Assembly (NCBI RefSeq): GCF_031455295.1
Contig: NZ_JAVDSL010000002.1
Location: 248,001-312,000 of the forward strand
From: Leifsonia sp. 1010
GTDB taxonomy: Bacteria > Actinomycetota > Actinomycetes > Actinomycetales > Microbacteriaceae
Direction of reading: 5' to 3'
DNA: 64,000 nucleotides
The notes under the pieces are model-generated. The model was not told the DNA's origin, made no database searches, and saw nothing but the letters and a program-made list of their open reading frames with translations. Every line of letters begins with the position of its first letter. Within the stretch, counting starts at the first letter, position 1. Below are positions 36,600-45,725 of this stretch, piece by piece. A program made the position numbers and the translations under genes.

Positions 36600-38158
36600 G
36601 CGCCCAGTGCGACGGGTGCGCGGTGGCGCAGCATGCCGTGGGTGACGGAAAGGACGAGGGCGTTGTCGGTGAACCGCTGACCGGCGCGGCACGCACCGAT
36701 GTGCCGTCGATGCCTGAGACCGGACGCCGTTCCGCATCGGTCATCTCGGGTCTGTCCGATGGCGACGTGGGGCGCCTGGTGGCAGGGGTCTCCAGCGGTC
36801 CGCTGGATCGCGGAGCAGGGACGTCCCAGCTGAACGCCGAACGGTTCGCGCGAGCCGCATTGACGACGGCGATCGAACCCGGAGACCTGGAGGCCGGGCG
36901 CCTGGTGGGTGCGCTGGGCGCGGTCGGACTGCTCCGAGCCATCGTGGAAGGCCACGAAGCGGAGCAGGTGCTGCGCCTCGCGCGCCACACGGACGCCCTC
37001 ACGCGGCCTCCCGGGGAGGAGTCGATGCTGTCGGCGGGACGAATGGGCGAGCAGTTCGGGCACCGGTTCGAGACAGACGAGGGTCGGGCTGCCGCAGGCA
37101 CCTCTGCCTTGACGCTCGAGAGCTTCCCGCCGGAGCGCCCACCCGTCGACGCACGGGCGGTCCGGCGGGTCGCCGAGTGCCTCGGACGTTGGAGGTCGCG
37201 GCTCTCCGTGGAGGAGTCCTGCCGTGCCCTCGAGCGGGCGGCACGACTCGGCGCGGTCCTGGTGACACCCGACACGGAATGTTGGCCGGAGGGCTTCGCG
37301 TCGCTCGAGGACGGAGAGCCGCTCGCGCTGTGGATCCGTGGCGATCCTCAGCGACTGGCGCTGCTAGCTCGTTCGGTCGCTCTCGTGGGCGCCCGGGCCT
37401 CGACCGACTACGGGGAACACGTGGCGATGGAAGCCGCCGCCGGACTGGCCCGACGCGGCTTCGCCGTCGTGTCCGGGGGTGCGTACGGAATCGATGCGGC
37501 GGCCCACCGAGCGGCGCTGGCGAGCGGCGGGCTGACCGTCGCCTTCCTCGCCGGAGGGGTCGACCGTCTCTACCCGGCAGGGAACAACGAACTGCTGCGT
37601 CGCGTCGCCCGGGAGGGTGTGCTCGCCGCCGAACTCCCTCCGGGCAACGCGCCGACCCGGTGGCGGTTCCTGATGCGCAATCGCCTGATCGCCGCTGCGG
37701 CGAGCGCGACGGTCGTGGTCGAGGCGGGGCGACGGTCCGGTTCCCTCAACACCGCAGGCCACGCTGCCCAGCTCGGGCGACCGCTCGGGGCGGTTCCGGG
37801 CAGCATCCTCTCGCCGGCGTCGGCAGGGTGTCACCGTCTCATCAGGGAGTATGCGGCCATCTGCGTCACGTCGGCCGAAGAGATGGCCGAGCTGGCAGAC
37901 CCGCTGGGAACCGGCCCGACAGACGAACCAGGGTCGGCGGCGGCCGACACCGTGATGGTGCCGTCTGACGGCGGAGATGCGGAGGGGGCGGTCCTGTCCG
38001 CACTGTCATCGGCGCGCGGTGCCAGCGCGGACGAGATCGCGGCGCGGTCGGCTCTGCCGTTCACGACGGTCGCCGCGATCCTCGGCCGGCTCGATCTCGC
38101 GGGACGCGCCAGGGAGAGCGGTGAAGGCTGGACGCTCAGCGAACGGAGGCACGCGTGA
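36596..38158 (+). CDS. dprA: DNA processing protein DprA, with extra N-terminal region
   Basis: 520 residues, longer than usual (E. coli Smf 374). The Rossmann-like core starts near residue 240 with VALVGARASTDYGEHVA, SGGAYGIDAAAHRAAL, GGVDRLYPAGN and NRLIAAAASATVVVEAG; the C-terminal winged-helix-like domain is after ~460. DprA loads RecA onto incoming single-stranded DNA. The additional ~130 residues at the start (Gly, Arg, Ala-rich, no motif) replace or interrupt the usual SAM-like domain. ATG 36596 overlaps the yifB stop. Confidence 0.9.
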   Translation: MSAQCDGCAVAQHAVGDGKDEGVVGEPLTGAARTDVPSMPETGRRSASVISGLSDGDVGRLVAGVSSGPLDRGAGTSQLNAERFARAALTTAIEPGDLEAGRLVGALGAVGLLRAIVEGHEAEQVLRLARHTDALTRPPGEESMLSAGRMGEQFGHRFETDEGRAAAGTSALTLESFPPERPPVDARAVRRVAECLGRWRSRLSVEESCRALERAARLGAVLVTPDTECWPEGFASLEDGEPLALWIRGDPQRLALLARSVALVGARASTDYGEHVAMEAAAGLARRGFAVVSGGAYGIDAAAHRAALASGGLTVAFLAGGVDRLYPAGNNELLRRVAREGVLAAELPPGNAPTRWRFLMRNRLIAAAASATVVVEAGRRSGSLNTAGHAAQLGRPLGAVPGSILSPASAGCHRLIREYAAICVTSAEEMAELADPLGTGPTDEPGSAAADTVMVPSDGGDAEGAVLSALSSARGASADEIAARSALPFTTVAAILGRLDLAGRARESGEGWTLSERRHA

Positions 38159-38261
38159 AGCGCCCCGGTGGTCGCCGTGGTAGCGGGGCTTCGGCGGACG
38201 CCGTCTCGCAGAGGGCGCGTCGCTGCCGTCGGCGGAGAGGGTCCGGCGTCAAGCTGAGGAG

Positions 38262-39431
38262 GTGATTCTGGATGCGGCCATCGAGCAGTACGAGCGGCAC
38301 CTGCGGGTGGAGCGCGGGTACTCGCCGCAGACGATCCGCGCCTACCGGTCGGACCTGGGGGCGCTCGCCGCCTTCGCGGCGGAGCGGGGCGTCTCGTCCC
38401 CGGAGGGCTTGACGCTCGACCTCTACCGCGACTGGCTCTGGGAGGGCTCCAAGCGGGGTCTCGCGAAGTCAACGCTCGCGAGGCGGGCGGCGTCGGTCCG
38501 CGGCTTCAGTGCCTGGGTGACCCGACAAGCCGAGGGGACTCGGAGTGCCGGCGCGGCCTCGGAGGCGCAGGGCGGACGTCGTGGCGCTCACGGCTCGGAG
38601 GGGGCGGTCCGTGGGGTCGAGTATTCGTCCGCGTCAGGCGGAGGGTCTGCGGCAGGGACCGGGCCGGATCATGCGGTCGTAGACCCGGCCGTGGCTGACG
38701 CGGGGCCGGGTCATGCGGTCGTAGACCCGACCGTGGCGGAGACGGGGCCGAACCATGCGGTTGCGGACCCGGCCGCGGGGGAGGCGGCTGCGGATCGTGC
38801 CGTTGCGGACCCCGCCGCGCGGCTGCGGTCGCCGAAGGCGGACAAGACGCTTCCGAGAGTGATCACGCGGGAGCAGATGGACGAGATCCTCGAGGGGCTC
38901 GCCGCGCGGGCGGCGGACGGCGACCCCGGGTCGCTCCGCGATGTGGCGGTGATCGAGCTGCTGTACGCGGCCGGCATCCGAGTCTCGGAGCTCACGGGGC
39001 TCGACGTCGACGATGTCGACCTCGACCGCCTGACTGTCCGTGTGGTCGGTAAGGGGTCCAAGGAACGGGTCGTGCCGTTCGGGGTGCCGGCGCTGCGCGC
39101 CATCCGTGCCTGGCTGTCGGGCGGGCGTCCGCGGCTGGCAGGTGCCGGGTCGGGGCCGGCGCTGTTCCTCGGTGCGCGGGGCGCGCGTCTGGGCAGCCGT
39201 GCCGTCTACGAGCTGGTCGCCGGGTTGCTCGCCGATGTGCCAGGGCGAGGGCCTTCCGGGCCCCACGCTCTCCGTCACACGGCCGCGACGCACCTGCTCG
39301 ACGGCGGGGCGGACCTCCGGGCCGTGCAGGAACTGCTCGGCCACGCCAGCCTCGGGACCACCCAGATCTACACCCACGTCTCGACCGAACGGCTGAAAGA
39401 GGCCTACCGCATCGCCCACCCGCGCGCGTGA
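38262..39431 (+). CDS. xerC: Tyrosine recombinase (XerC/XerD family) with a repeat-bearing insertion
   Basis: 389 residues against a usual ~300. The N-terminal core-binding SAM-like domain (residues ~1-85) and C-terminal catalytic domain are complete: Arg in AAGIRVSEL, Lys in [26 protein letters not shown] with the nucleophilic Tyr. It resolves chromosome dimers with a Xer partner. Between the domains (~residues 90-195) is an Ala/Gly/Asp-rich insertion with four 14-residue repeats like [14 protein letters not shown] (residues 134-189). Start unclear: GTG 38262 lies inside AGGAGGTGAT, while CTG 38268 has ideal spacing from it. Confidence 0.87.
   Translation: MILDAAIEQYERHLRVERGYSPQTIRAYRSDLGALAAFAAERGVSSPEGLTLDLYRDWLWEGSKRGLAKSTLARRAASVRGFSAWVTRQAEGTRSAGAASEAQGGRRGAHGSEGAVRGVEYSSASGGGSAAGTGPDHAVVDPAVADAGPGHAVVDPTVAETGPNHAVADPAAGEAAADRAVADPAARLRSPKADKTLPRVITREQMDEILEGLAARAADGDPGSLRDVAVIELLYAAGIRVSELTGLDVDDVDLDRLTVRVVGKGSKERVVPFGVPALRAIRAWLSGGRPRLAGAGSGPALFLGARGARLGSRAVYELVAGLLADVPGRGPSGPHALRHTAATHLLDGGADLRAVQELLGHASLGTTQIYTHVSTERLKEAYRIAHPRA
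38661..38828 (+). repeat. Four 42-bp tandem repeats inside the Xer recombinase gene
   Basis: Units at 38661, 38703, 38745 and 38787, each 42 bp (14 codons), in frame. Units 1 and 2 are nearly the same; 3 and 4 have more changes. They contain AGACCCGGCCGTGGCT, which is close to the reverse complement of the 14-bp minisatellite unit just after the gene. Confidence 0.85.
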
Positions 39432-39723
39432 GCCACGCTGCCTGAGCCACCGGGTCTGAGCCACCGGTTTTGAGCCACCGGTTTTGAGCCACCGGGTCTA
39501 AGCCATCGCGCGTGGACCATCGCGCCTGAGCCAACGTGACCGAGGCACCGGGTCTGAGCCACCGGGTCTCAGCCAACCGGTCCGAGCCACCGGGTCTCAG
39601 CCACCGGGTCTGAGCCGCCGGGTCTGAGCCGCCGGGTCTGAGCCGCCGGGTCTGAGCCTTCGCGCCCGAGCCAAAGTGCCCGTGCCATCGCGCCCGAGCC
39701 ATCGGGCCTAGACCACCGCGCTT
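39430..39723 (+). repeat. Minisatellite, 21 units of 14 bp
   Basis: Consensus GAGCCACCGGGTCT repeated 21 times without gaps from the xer stop codon to near the end of the M23 gene. Central units are the most alike; units at 39500-39540 and after 39654 are degenerate (TCGCGCC variants). It fills most of the 329-bp gap between convergent genes. 14 is not a multiple of 3, so it is not selected as coding. Confidence 0.9.
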
Positions 39724-39760
39724 GAGCGCGGCCGGGCGCACCCGCTCGACCAGCGGTCGC

Positions 39761-40429
39761 TCAACCGCGGCCGAGCGGCAGAAGGATCGCGGGCGGCACC
39801 CGTCCGAAGAACAGCATGGGCGACACGTACTCTCCGTCCACGCGGACACCCACGTGGATGCACGCCGTGCCGCAATGCCCGCCCGACGCCACGACCCCGA
39901 TGACCGCACCACGGGCGACGGCCGAGCCCACCGGAAGGTCCGACGACACCGGTTCGACGCTCGACAGCACTCCACCGCCGTGGTCGAGCGTCACCACCGG
40001 GCGGTCCACGACCACTCCCGCGAAGCGCACTGTCGCGGTCTCCGGTGCGACGACCGGCGTCCCCGACACCGCCGTCACGTCGATGCCGCGATGCCCCGCG
40101 GCGTAGCGCGTCGGAGGTGCCGCATAGGGCGCGCTGATGGCAGGGGCGGCGACCGGCCACATCCAGCGCGCACCCTGATCTGCGGCCGCTGGCCGGTCAC
40201 GCCCGGTCTCCTCGACGTCGACGGCCTGCGGGCGCGATGCGGGCGAGGGTGCGACTACGGCAGCGGCGGGCCCCGCAGCAGCCGAACCGACGGGTAAGGC
40301 GGTCACCAGCAGCCCCAACCCGGCCAGGGCACGCCACACCGCTCGCCAGCGCCCGAGTCCCAGCCGCAGCCGTGCCCAGGCACCGCCCACCCGCTCACGC
40401 AACCGCATCCGTTCCGCCTTTCTTCGCAT
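39761..40429 (-). CDS. M23 family peptidase-like protein (LytM domain), catalytic His replaced
   Basis: 222 residues: basic start, one hydrophobic segment (~34-52, signal peptide or anchor), Pro/Ala linker, LytM domain from about 95 with HRGIDV (zinc ligands His and Asp) and CIHVGVR in place of HxH. Thus the last zinc His remains but the catalytic-base His is Cys. Similar CxH forms occur in actinobacteria, and non-enzymatic LytM proteins regulate amidases, so it may be a regulator of cell wall hydrolysis. ATG 40408, preceded by AAAGGCGG, is an alternative start. It neighbours rpsB in many relatives. Confidence 0.85.
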   Translation of the reverse strand: MRRKAERMRLRERVGGAWARLRLGLGRWRAVWRALAGLGLLVTALPVGSAAAGPAAAVVAPSPASRPQAVDVEETGRDRPAAADQGARWMWPVAAPAISAPYAAPPTRYAAGHRGIDVTAVSGTPVVAPETATVRFAGVVVDRPVVTLDHGGGVLSSVEPVSSDLPVGSAVARGAVIGVVASGGHCGTACIHVGVRVDGEYVSPMLFFGRVPPAILLPLGRG

Positions 40430-40635
40430 CCACCCACACCACCCTGCGCTTCGTCGTCACCGGGCGCCCACGCGCGCTCCGAAGCGGTGGACAACTCGGC
40501 ACGGAAGCCGTCTGTGGACACGCCCGTGGCCGACGGTTCTCCCCGGCGCATTCGCGGCGTACCGTGAGATTCGCCCTCGCCGCCCCCCGACCGGGAGCCG
40601 CGAACAGTGGGCGACACAACCGAAAAAGGGATGAC

Positions 40636-42138
40636 ATGACTGAAGAGAGCAGGAACGCAGCCGCCACGAGCGACGAGAACGCACCACGGCCCACGGCGGC
40701 GATGCGGAGGAAAGTCACCGGACTGGCGATCGCAGCGGCGGTCGGCGGGTTCCTGTTCGGTTTCGACTCGTCGGTCATCAACGGCGCCGTCGACTCCATC
40801 CAGAAGAGCTTCGCACTCAACGCCTTCGTCACCGGGTTCATCGTCGCCATCGCTCTGCTCGGCTGCGCGGTCGGCGCCTTCATCGCCGGTCGCCTCGCCG
40901 ACCGCTGGGGGCGCCTCAAGGTGATGCTCCTCGGCGCCGTCCTGTTCCTCGCCAGCTCCATCGGTGCCGGCCTCGCGTTCTCCGCCTGGGACCTCGGGTT
41001 CTGGCGCGTCATCGGCGGTCTCGGCATCGGTATCGCGTCCGTCGTCGCCCCGGCCTACATCGCCGAGATCTCGCCGCGGCAGTCCCGTGGACGCCTCGCC
41101 TCTCTGCAGCAGCTGGCCATCACCATCGGTATCTTCGTGGCGCTGCTCTCGGACGCCCTCCTCGCCGGCGTGGCCGGTTCCGCGTCCCAGCAGCTCTGGT
41201 TCGGTCTCGAGGCATGGCGCTGGATGTTCCTGGTCGGCGTGATCCCGTCCGTCGTCTACGGCATCCTCGCCCTGACGCTGCCCGAGTCGCCCCGCTTCCT
41301 GCTCGCCAACGGGCGCCATGACGAGGCACGGGAGATCTTCACCACGCTCGTACCCGAAGAGGACATCGACCGTCAGATCGGCGACATCGAGCGCGCGATC
41401 CAAGAGGACAAGGAGGGTGCGAAAGCCACCCTCGCCGGCAACCGGCTGGGCCTCAAGCCGATCGTCTGGATCGGCATCATCCTCTCCGTCTTCCAGCAGT
41501 TCGTCGGCATCAACGTGATCTTCTACTACTCGACGACACTGTGGAAGGCGGTCGGCTTCACCGAGAGCAACTCGCTGCTCATCACCGTCATCACGTCGGT
41601 CACGAATGTGGTCGTGACGATCATCGCCATCGTGCTCGTCGACCGCGTCGGCCGCCGCCCCATCCTGCTGACCGGCTCGGTCGGTATGGCCCTGTCCCTG
41701 GGTGTCATGGCGCTCTCCTTCGCCTTCGCGGTCAAGGTCGACGGCGCCGTCTCGCTGCCGAATCCGTGGGGCCCGATCGCGCTGATCGCCGCGAACATCT
41801 TCGTCATCTGCTTCGGTGCGTCGTGGGGACCGCTGGTGTGGGTGCTGCTCGGCGAGATCTTCCCGACCAAGATCCGCGGGAAGGCGCTCGGCGTCGCGGC
41901 GGCCGCGCAGTGGATCGCCAACTTCCTGGTGACGGTCTCGTTCCCGCCCATGGCCGACTTCTCGCTGCCCTTCACGTACGGCATGTACGCGATCTTCGCG
42001 GCCCTGTCGTTCTTCTTCGTCTTCTTCAAGATCCCCGAGACGAACGGGATGGCACTGGAGCACGCCGAGACCCTCTTCCGCGAAGCCGGGGGCAAGCGCC
42101 GGGGCGTCCAGGTGCGCTCCAGCGGAGACTCCGCCTGA
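40636..42138 (+). CDS. Sugar porter family MFS transporter
   Basis: 500 residues, 12 hydrophobic segments, sugar porter signatures GGFLFGFDSSVINGAV (helix 1), GRLADRWGRLK (loop 2-3), PESPRFLLANGRHDEA (after helix 6), QQFVGINVIFYYS (helix 7) and PETNGMALE (after helix 12). Proton-coupled uptake of a hexose, pentose or polyol. ATG 40636 chosen; AAAAAGGG is 6 nt upstream. The 206-bp gap upstream (to the M23 gene) has only a weak TACCGT box. It separates the M23 gene and rpsB. Confidence 0.92.
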   Translation: MTEESRNAAATSDENAPRPTAAMRRKVTGLAIAAAVGGFLFGFDSSVINGAVDSIQKSFALNAFVTGFIVAIALLGCAVGAFIAGRLADRWGRLKVMLLGAVLFLASSIGAGLAFSAWDLGFWRVIGGLGIGIASVVAPAYIAEISPRQSRGRLASLQQLAITIGIFVALLSDALLAGVAGSASQQLWFGLEAWRWMFLVGVIPSVVYGILALTLPESPRFLLANGRHDEAREIFTTLVPEEDIDRQIGDIERAIQEDKEGAKATLAGNRLGLKPIVWIGIILSVFQQFVGINVIFYYSTTLWKAVGFTESNSLLITVITSVTNVVVTIIAIVLVDRVGRRPILLTGSVGMALSLGVMALSFAFAVKVDGAVSLPNPWGPIALIAANIFVICFGASWGPLVWVLLGEIFPTKIRGKALGVAAAAQWIANFLVTVSFPPMADFSLPFTYGMYAIFAALSFFFVFFKIPETNGMALEHAETLFREAGGKRRGVQVRSSGDSA

Positions 42139-42152
42139 CCCCCGCTTCCTGC

Positions 42153-42185
42153 TAGGATGTCTGAAGCACTCCGCTCGTCGGAGTG
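42153..42185 (+). promoter_or_regulatory. rpsB promoter and structured 5' leader
   Basis: TAGGAT (42153-42158) could be the -10. It is followed by a hairpin CACTCCG/CGGAGTG (42167-42185) at the start of a ~200-nt GC-rich leader that ends in AAAGGAG before rpsB. A long leader of a ribosomal protein gene suggests feedback control by S2, not demonstrated. Confidence 0.5.
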
Positions 42186-42366
42186 ACTACGCGTGCCCGT
42201 AGATCCTCGCGAGAGGCGCCTTTCACCGGGCGGGGCGCGCATCCACCGGTCTCCCACTCCACTCGACGGCCTCGCCGTGCGGGCGGTGGGATGCGGATGC
42301 GCGCGGGGCACCAGGAGTGGCGGCCGCCGGCCGTCGCAGACAACCGCAACCAAAGGAGAAACGGCA

Positions 42367-43329
42367 ATGGCCGTCGTCACCATGCGCCAGCTGCTCGACA
42401 GCGGCGTCCACTTCGGACACCAGACCCGTCGCTGGAACCCGAAGATGAAGCGCTTCATCCTCACCGAGCGCTCGGGCAGCTACATCATCGACCTGCAGCA
42501 GTCTCTCGCGTACATCGACAAGACGTACGACTTCGTCCGCGAGACCGTCGCCCACGGCGGCACCATCCTCTTCGTCGGCACCAAGAAGCAGGCCCAGCAG
42601 GCGATCGCCGAGCAGGCGACCCGCGTGGGCCAGCCCTACGTGAACCAGCGCTGGCTGGGCGGTCTGCTGACCAACTTCTCGACCGTGTCCAAGCGCCTCG
42701 CCCGCATGAAGGAGCTCGAGGAGCTCGACTTCGAGGGCACCACCAGCGGCTTCACCAAGAAGGAGCTGCTGATCAAGAAGCGCGAGCTGGACAAGCTCCA
42801 CAAGTCGCTGGGCGGCATCCGCAACCTCAGCAAGACGCCGAGCGCGCTCTGGGTGGTCGACACCAAGAAGGAGCACCTCGCGATCGACGAGGCCAAGAAG
42901 CTGGGCATCCCGGTCATCGGCATCCTCGACACGAACTGCGACCCGGACGAGGTCCAGTACCCGATCCCGGGCAACGACGACGCCATCCGCTCCGTCACCC
43001 TGCTGACCCGCATCGTCGCCGACGCCGCGGCCGAGGGCCTCATCCAGCGTCACCAGAAGCCCGAAGAGGGCGCCGAGCCGGCCGAGCCGCTCGCCGAGTG
43101 GGAGCAGGAGCTCCTGCAGCAGTCCTCCGAAGAGGTGCAGTCGAGCGCCGAGACCGCCAAGGCCGCTGACGCGGACCTGGCGGCCGCCAAGGCCGACTCC
43201 GCCGAGGTCATCGCCGAGGGCGAGGCGGACGCTGTCGAGGCTGACGCCGTCGTGGCCGCCGAGACCGACGCCGCCGAGGCCGAGTCGACCGTCGAGACCG
43301 ACGCACCTGCGGACGCCGAGTCCAAGTAA
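42367..43329 (+). CDS. rpsB: 30S ribosomal protein S2
   Basis: 320 residues. The first ~240 are normal S2 ([42 protein letters not shown]-like [20 protein letters not shown]). The remaining ~75 residues are an Ala/Glu/Asp-rich tail, also seen in actinobacterial relatives. ATG 42367 has AAAGGAG upstream. Cotranscribed with tsf (48-bp gap). Confidence 0.97.
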   Translation: MAVVTMRQLLDSGVHFGHQTRRWNPKMKRFILTERSGSYIIDLQQSLAYIDKTYDFVRETVAHGGTILFVGTKKQAQQAIAEQATRVGQPYVNQRWLGGLLTNFSTVSKRLARMKELEELDFEGTTSGFTKKELLIKKRELDKLHKSLGGIRNLSKTPSALWVVDTKKEHLAIDEAKKLGIPVIGILDTNCDPDEVQYPIPGNDDAIRSVTLLTRIVADAAAEGLIQRHQKPEEGAEPAEPLAEWEQELLQQSSEEVQSSAETAKAADADLAAAKADSAEVIAEGEADAVEADAVVAAETDAAEAESTVETDAPADAESK

Positions 43330-43377
43330 CCCGCGTCAACCAGAAGTCTTCGAGAAAAAGAAGGTTCCAGTCAGAAC

Positions 43378-44208
43378 ATGGCAAACATCAGCATCGCCGA
43401 CATCAAGGCTCTCCGTGAGCAGCTCGGCACCGGCATGGTCGACACCAAGAAGGCCCTCGAGGAGGCCGGTGGCGACATCGAGAAGGCCACCGAGATCCTG
43501 CGCCTGAAGGGTGCGAAGGGCAACGCGAAGCGTGCCGACCGCTCCACCAGCGAGGGCCTCGTCGCCGCCAAGGAGAACGGCAACGGCACCGCCACCATGA
43601 TCGAGCTCGCGTGCGAGACCGACTTCGTGGCGAAGGGCGACAAGTTCATCGCCCTGTCCGAGAAGGTTCTCGACGCGGCCGCGGCCGCCGGCGCCACCAC
43701 CGTCGAGGAGGCCCTCGCGGCCCCCGCCGGCAGCCAGACCGTCGCCGAGCTCATCGGTGACGAGGCCGCCATCCTCGGCGAGAAGGTGGAGCTCCGCCGC
43801 ATCGCCGTCGTGAACGGCGAGCACTTCGCGATCTACCTGCACAAGACCTCCAAGGACCTGCCGCCGCAGGTCGGTGTCGTCCTCGGTTACACCGGTGACG
43901 ACGCGGAGACCGCCCGCAGCATCGCGCAGCACATCTCGTTCGCGAACCCGACCTACCTCAACCGCGAGGACGTCCCGGCCGAAGAGGTCGAGAACGAGCG
44001 TCGCATCGTCGAGGAGATCTCGCGCAACGAGGGCAAGCCGGAGGCCGCGCTCCCGAAGATCATCGAGGGTCGCCTCGGCGCCTACTTCAAGCAGGTCGCC
44101 CTGCTCGAGCAGGAGTACGCGCGCGACAACAAGCTGACCATCACCCAGGTGGTGAAGGATGCGGGCCTGACCATCACCGGTTTCGCCCGGTTCAAGGTCG
44201 GCGCGTAA
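43378..44208 (+). CDS. tsf: Elongation factor Ts
   Basis: 276 residues: N-terminal UBA-like domain (LREQLGTGMVDTKKALEEAGGDIEKA) and core with ETDFVA at about residue 80. It exchanges GDP for GTP on EF-Tu. AAGAAGG is the ribosome-binding site. The terminator at 44218 follows. Confidence 0.97.
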   Translation: MANISIADIKALREQLGTGMVDTKKALEEAGGDIEKATEILRLKGAKGNAKRADRSTSEGLVAAKENGNGTATMIELACETDFVAKGDKFIALSEKVLDAAAAAGATTVEEALAAPAGSQTVAELIGDEAAILGEKVELRRIAVVNGEHFAIYLHKTSKDLPPQVGVVLGYTGDDAETARSIAQHISFANPTYLNREDVPAEEVENERRIVEEISRNEGKPEAALPKIIEGRLGAYFKQVALLEQEYARDNKLTITQVVKDAGLTITGFARFKVGA

Positions 44209-44217
44209 CAGGTCATG

Positions 44218-44255
44218 AAGGAGTCCGGATCGTGAACACGATCCGGACTCCTTTT
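44218..44255 (+). terminator. Intrinsic terminator after tsf
   Basis: Perfect 17-bp arms (44218-44234 and 44237-44253) with a 2-base centre and a TTTT run at 44252-44255. Ends rpsB-tsf. Confidence 0.9.
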
Positions 44256-44336
44256 CTGTGCGCGGGAGGATGTCCCTCTCCCGCGAGCACCCACTAGCTT
44301 TAACCAGAACCACGCACGGAAGGACGCTATTCACGC

Positions 44337-45065
44337 ATGTCGGCAGCCACCCAGAGACATCCTTCACAGCGACGCAGGGTCCTTCTCAAACTCTCCGGCG
44401 AAGCGTTCGGCGGCGGACAGCTGGGCGTCAACCCGGACATCGTCAGCAGCATCGCGCGTGAGATCGCGCAGGCCGCACAGGACGTGGAGATCGCCATCGT
44501 CGTCGGCGGAGGCAACTTCTTCCGCGGAGCCGAGCTCTCGCAGCGCGGTATGGACCGCGGCCGTGCCGACTACATGGGCATGCTCGGGACGGTCATGAAC
44601 TCGCTCGCACTCCAGGACTTCCTGGAGCAGGCCGGAGCGGAGACGCGCGTCCAGTCGGCGATCTCGATGACCCAGGTCGCCGAGCCGTACATCCCGCGCC
44701 GGGCGGAGCGGCACCTCGAGAAGGGTCGGGTCGTGATCTTCGGCGCGGGCGCCGGGCTCCCGTACTTCTCGACCGACACGGTCGCCGCGCAGCGCGCGCT
44801 CGAGATCAGCGCCGACGTCGTGCTCGTCGCCAAGAACGGCGTCGACGGCATGTACGACGACGACCCTCGCACGAACCCCGATGCGCGCAAGATCGACCAG
44901 ATCAGCCACCAGGAGGCTCTGCAGCAGAACCTGAAGGCGGTCGACTCGACGGCGCTCAGCCTCTGCATGGACAACGGGATGCCGATGCGCATCTTCGGGA
45001 TCGAGCCGGCCGGCAACGTCACGGCCGCACTTCTCGGTGCCGAGATCGGCACTCTCCTCGGCTGA
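44337..45065 (+). CDS. pyrH: Uridylate kinase
   Basis: 242 residues of the amino acid kinase fold: [14 protein letters not shown] (phosphate-binding Lys), [20 protein letters not shown]-like [21 protein letters not shown]. Makes UDP from UMP. GGAAGGA upstream and a TAGCTT box near 44294 indicate its own promoter. About 100 bp before frr. Confidence 0.96.
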   Translation: MSAATQRHPSQRRRVLLKLSGEAFGGGQLGVNPDIVSSIAREIAQAAQDVEIAIVVGGGNFFRGAELSQRGMDRGRADYMGMLGTVMNSLALQDFLEQAGAETRVQSAISMTQVAEPYIPRRAERHLEKGRVVIFGAGAGLPYFSTDTVAAQRALEISADVVLVAKNGVDGMYDDDPRTNPDARKIDQISHQEALQQNLKAVDSTALSLCMDNGMPMRIFGIEPAGNVTAALLGAEIGTLLG

Positions 45066-45167
45066 ACGCCGCGGGCGGGTCTTCGAGCGTCGCCGCCGGT
45101 CCGGCACCGGCGGCGACGTGACCGCGCAATAGACTAGACACCGACCCACCGATCTGAAGGAGAAACC

Positions 45168-45722
45168 GTGATCGCGGATGTGATTTCCGATGCCCGTCAG
45201 CGCATGAGCAAGACCGTGGACGCGGCGAGGGAGGACTTCGGCACCGTGAGCGCGGGCCGGGCCAACCCGGCACTGTTCCAGAAGGTGCTGGTCGACTACT
45301 ACGGGTCGCCGACGCCGCTCGCGCAGCTGGCCGGTCTCCAGAACCCCGAGGCCCGCGTCCTGCTGGTCACGCCGTACGACAAGTCGGCGCTCAAGGACAT
45401 CGAGAAGGCCATCGTCAACATGCCCAACCTCTCGGCCAACGTCGGCAACGACGGCGAGATCGTCCGGGTCACCCTGCCGGAGCTCACGGAGGACCGCCGC
45501 AAGGAGTTCGTCAAGATCGTTCGCGGCAAGGGCGAGGACGCCAAGGTCGCGCTGCGCAACATCCGCCGTCGGTCGAAGGACGACCTGGATGCGCTGAAGG
45601 GCGAGGTCGGCGACGACGAGCTGGCCCGCGCCGAGAAGGAGCTCGAGGCCATCACGCGCACCCACGTCGACGCGGTCGACGAGGCTCTGAAGCGCAAGGA
45701 AGCCGAACTCCTCGAGGTCTAG
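45168..45722 (+). CDS. frr: Ribosome recycling factor
   Basis: 184 residues, standard length: helical domain I with [21 protein letters not shown] and EDRRKEFVK. With EF-G it splits post-termination ribosomes. GAAGGAG precedes the GTG start; TAGACT around 45132 may be the -10. Three bases separate it from cdsA. Confidence 0.97.
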   Translation: MIADVISDARQRMSKTVDAAREDFGTVSAGRANPALFQKVLVDYYGSPTPLAQLAGLQNPEARVLLVTPYDKSALKDIEKAIVNMPNLSANVGNDGEIVRVTLPELTEDRRKEFVKIVRGKGEDAKVALRNIRRRSKDDLDALKGEVGDDELARAEKELEAITRTHVDAVDEALKRKEAELLEV

Positions 45723-45725
45723 CCG

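Noticed and set aside
39430-39723. CRISPR array
   Set aside because: Repeat units are contiguous, 14 bp, with no spacers and no cas genes nearby.
38992-39975. A 327-codon minus-strand frame through the minisatellite
   Set aside because: It reads the 14-bp repeat in all phases and part of xer in antisense; no family, and it overlaps two supported genes.
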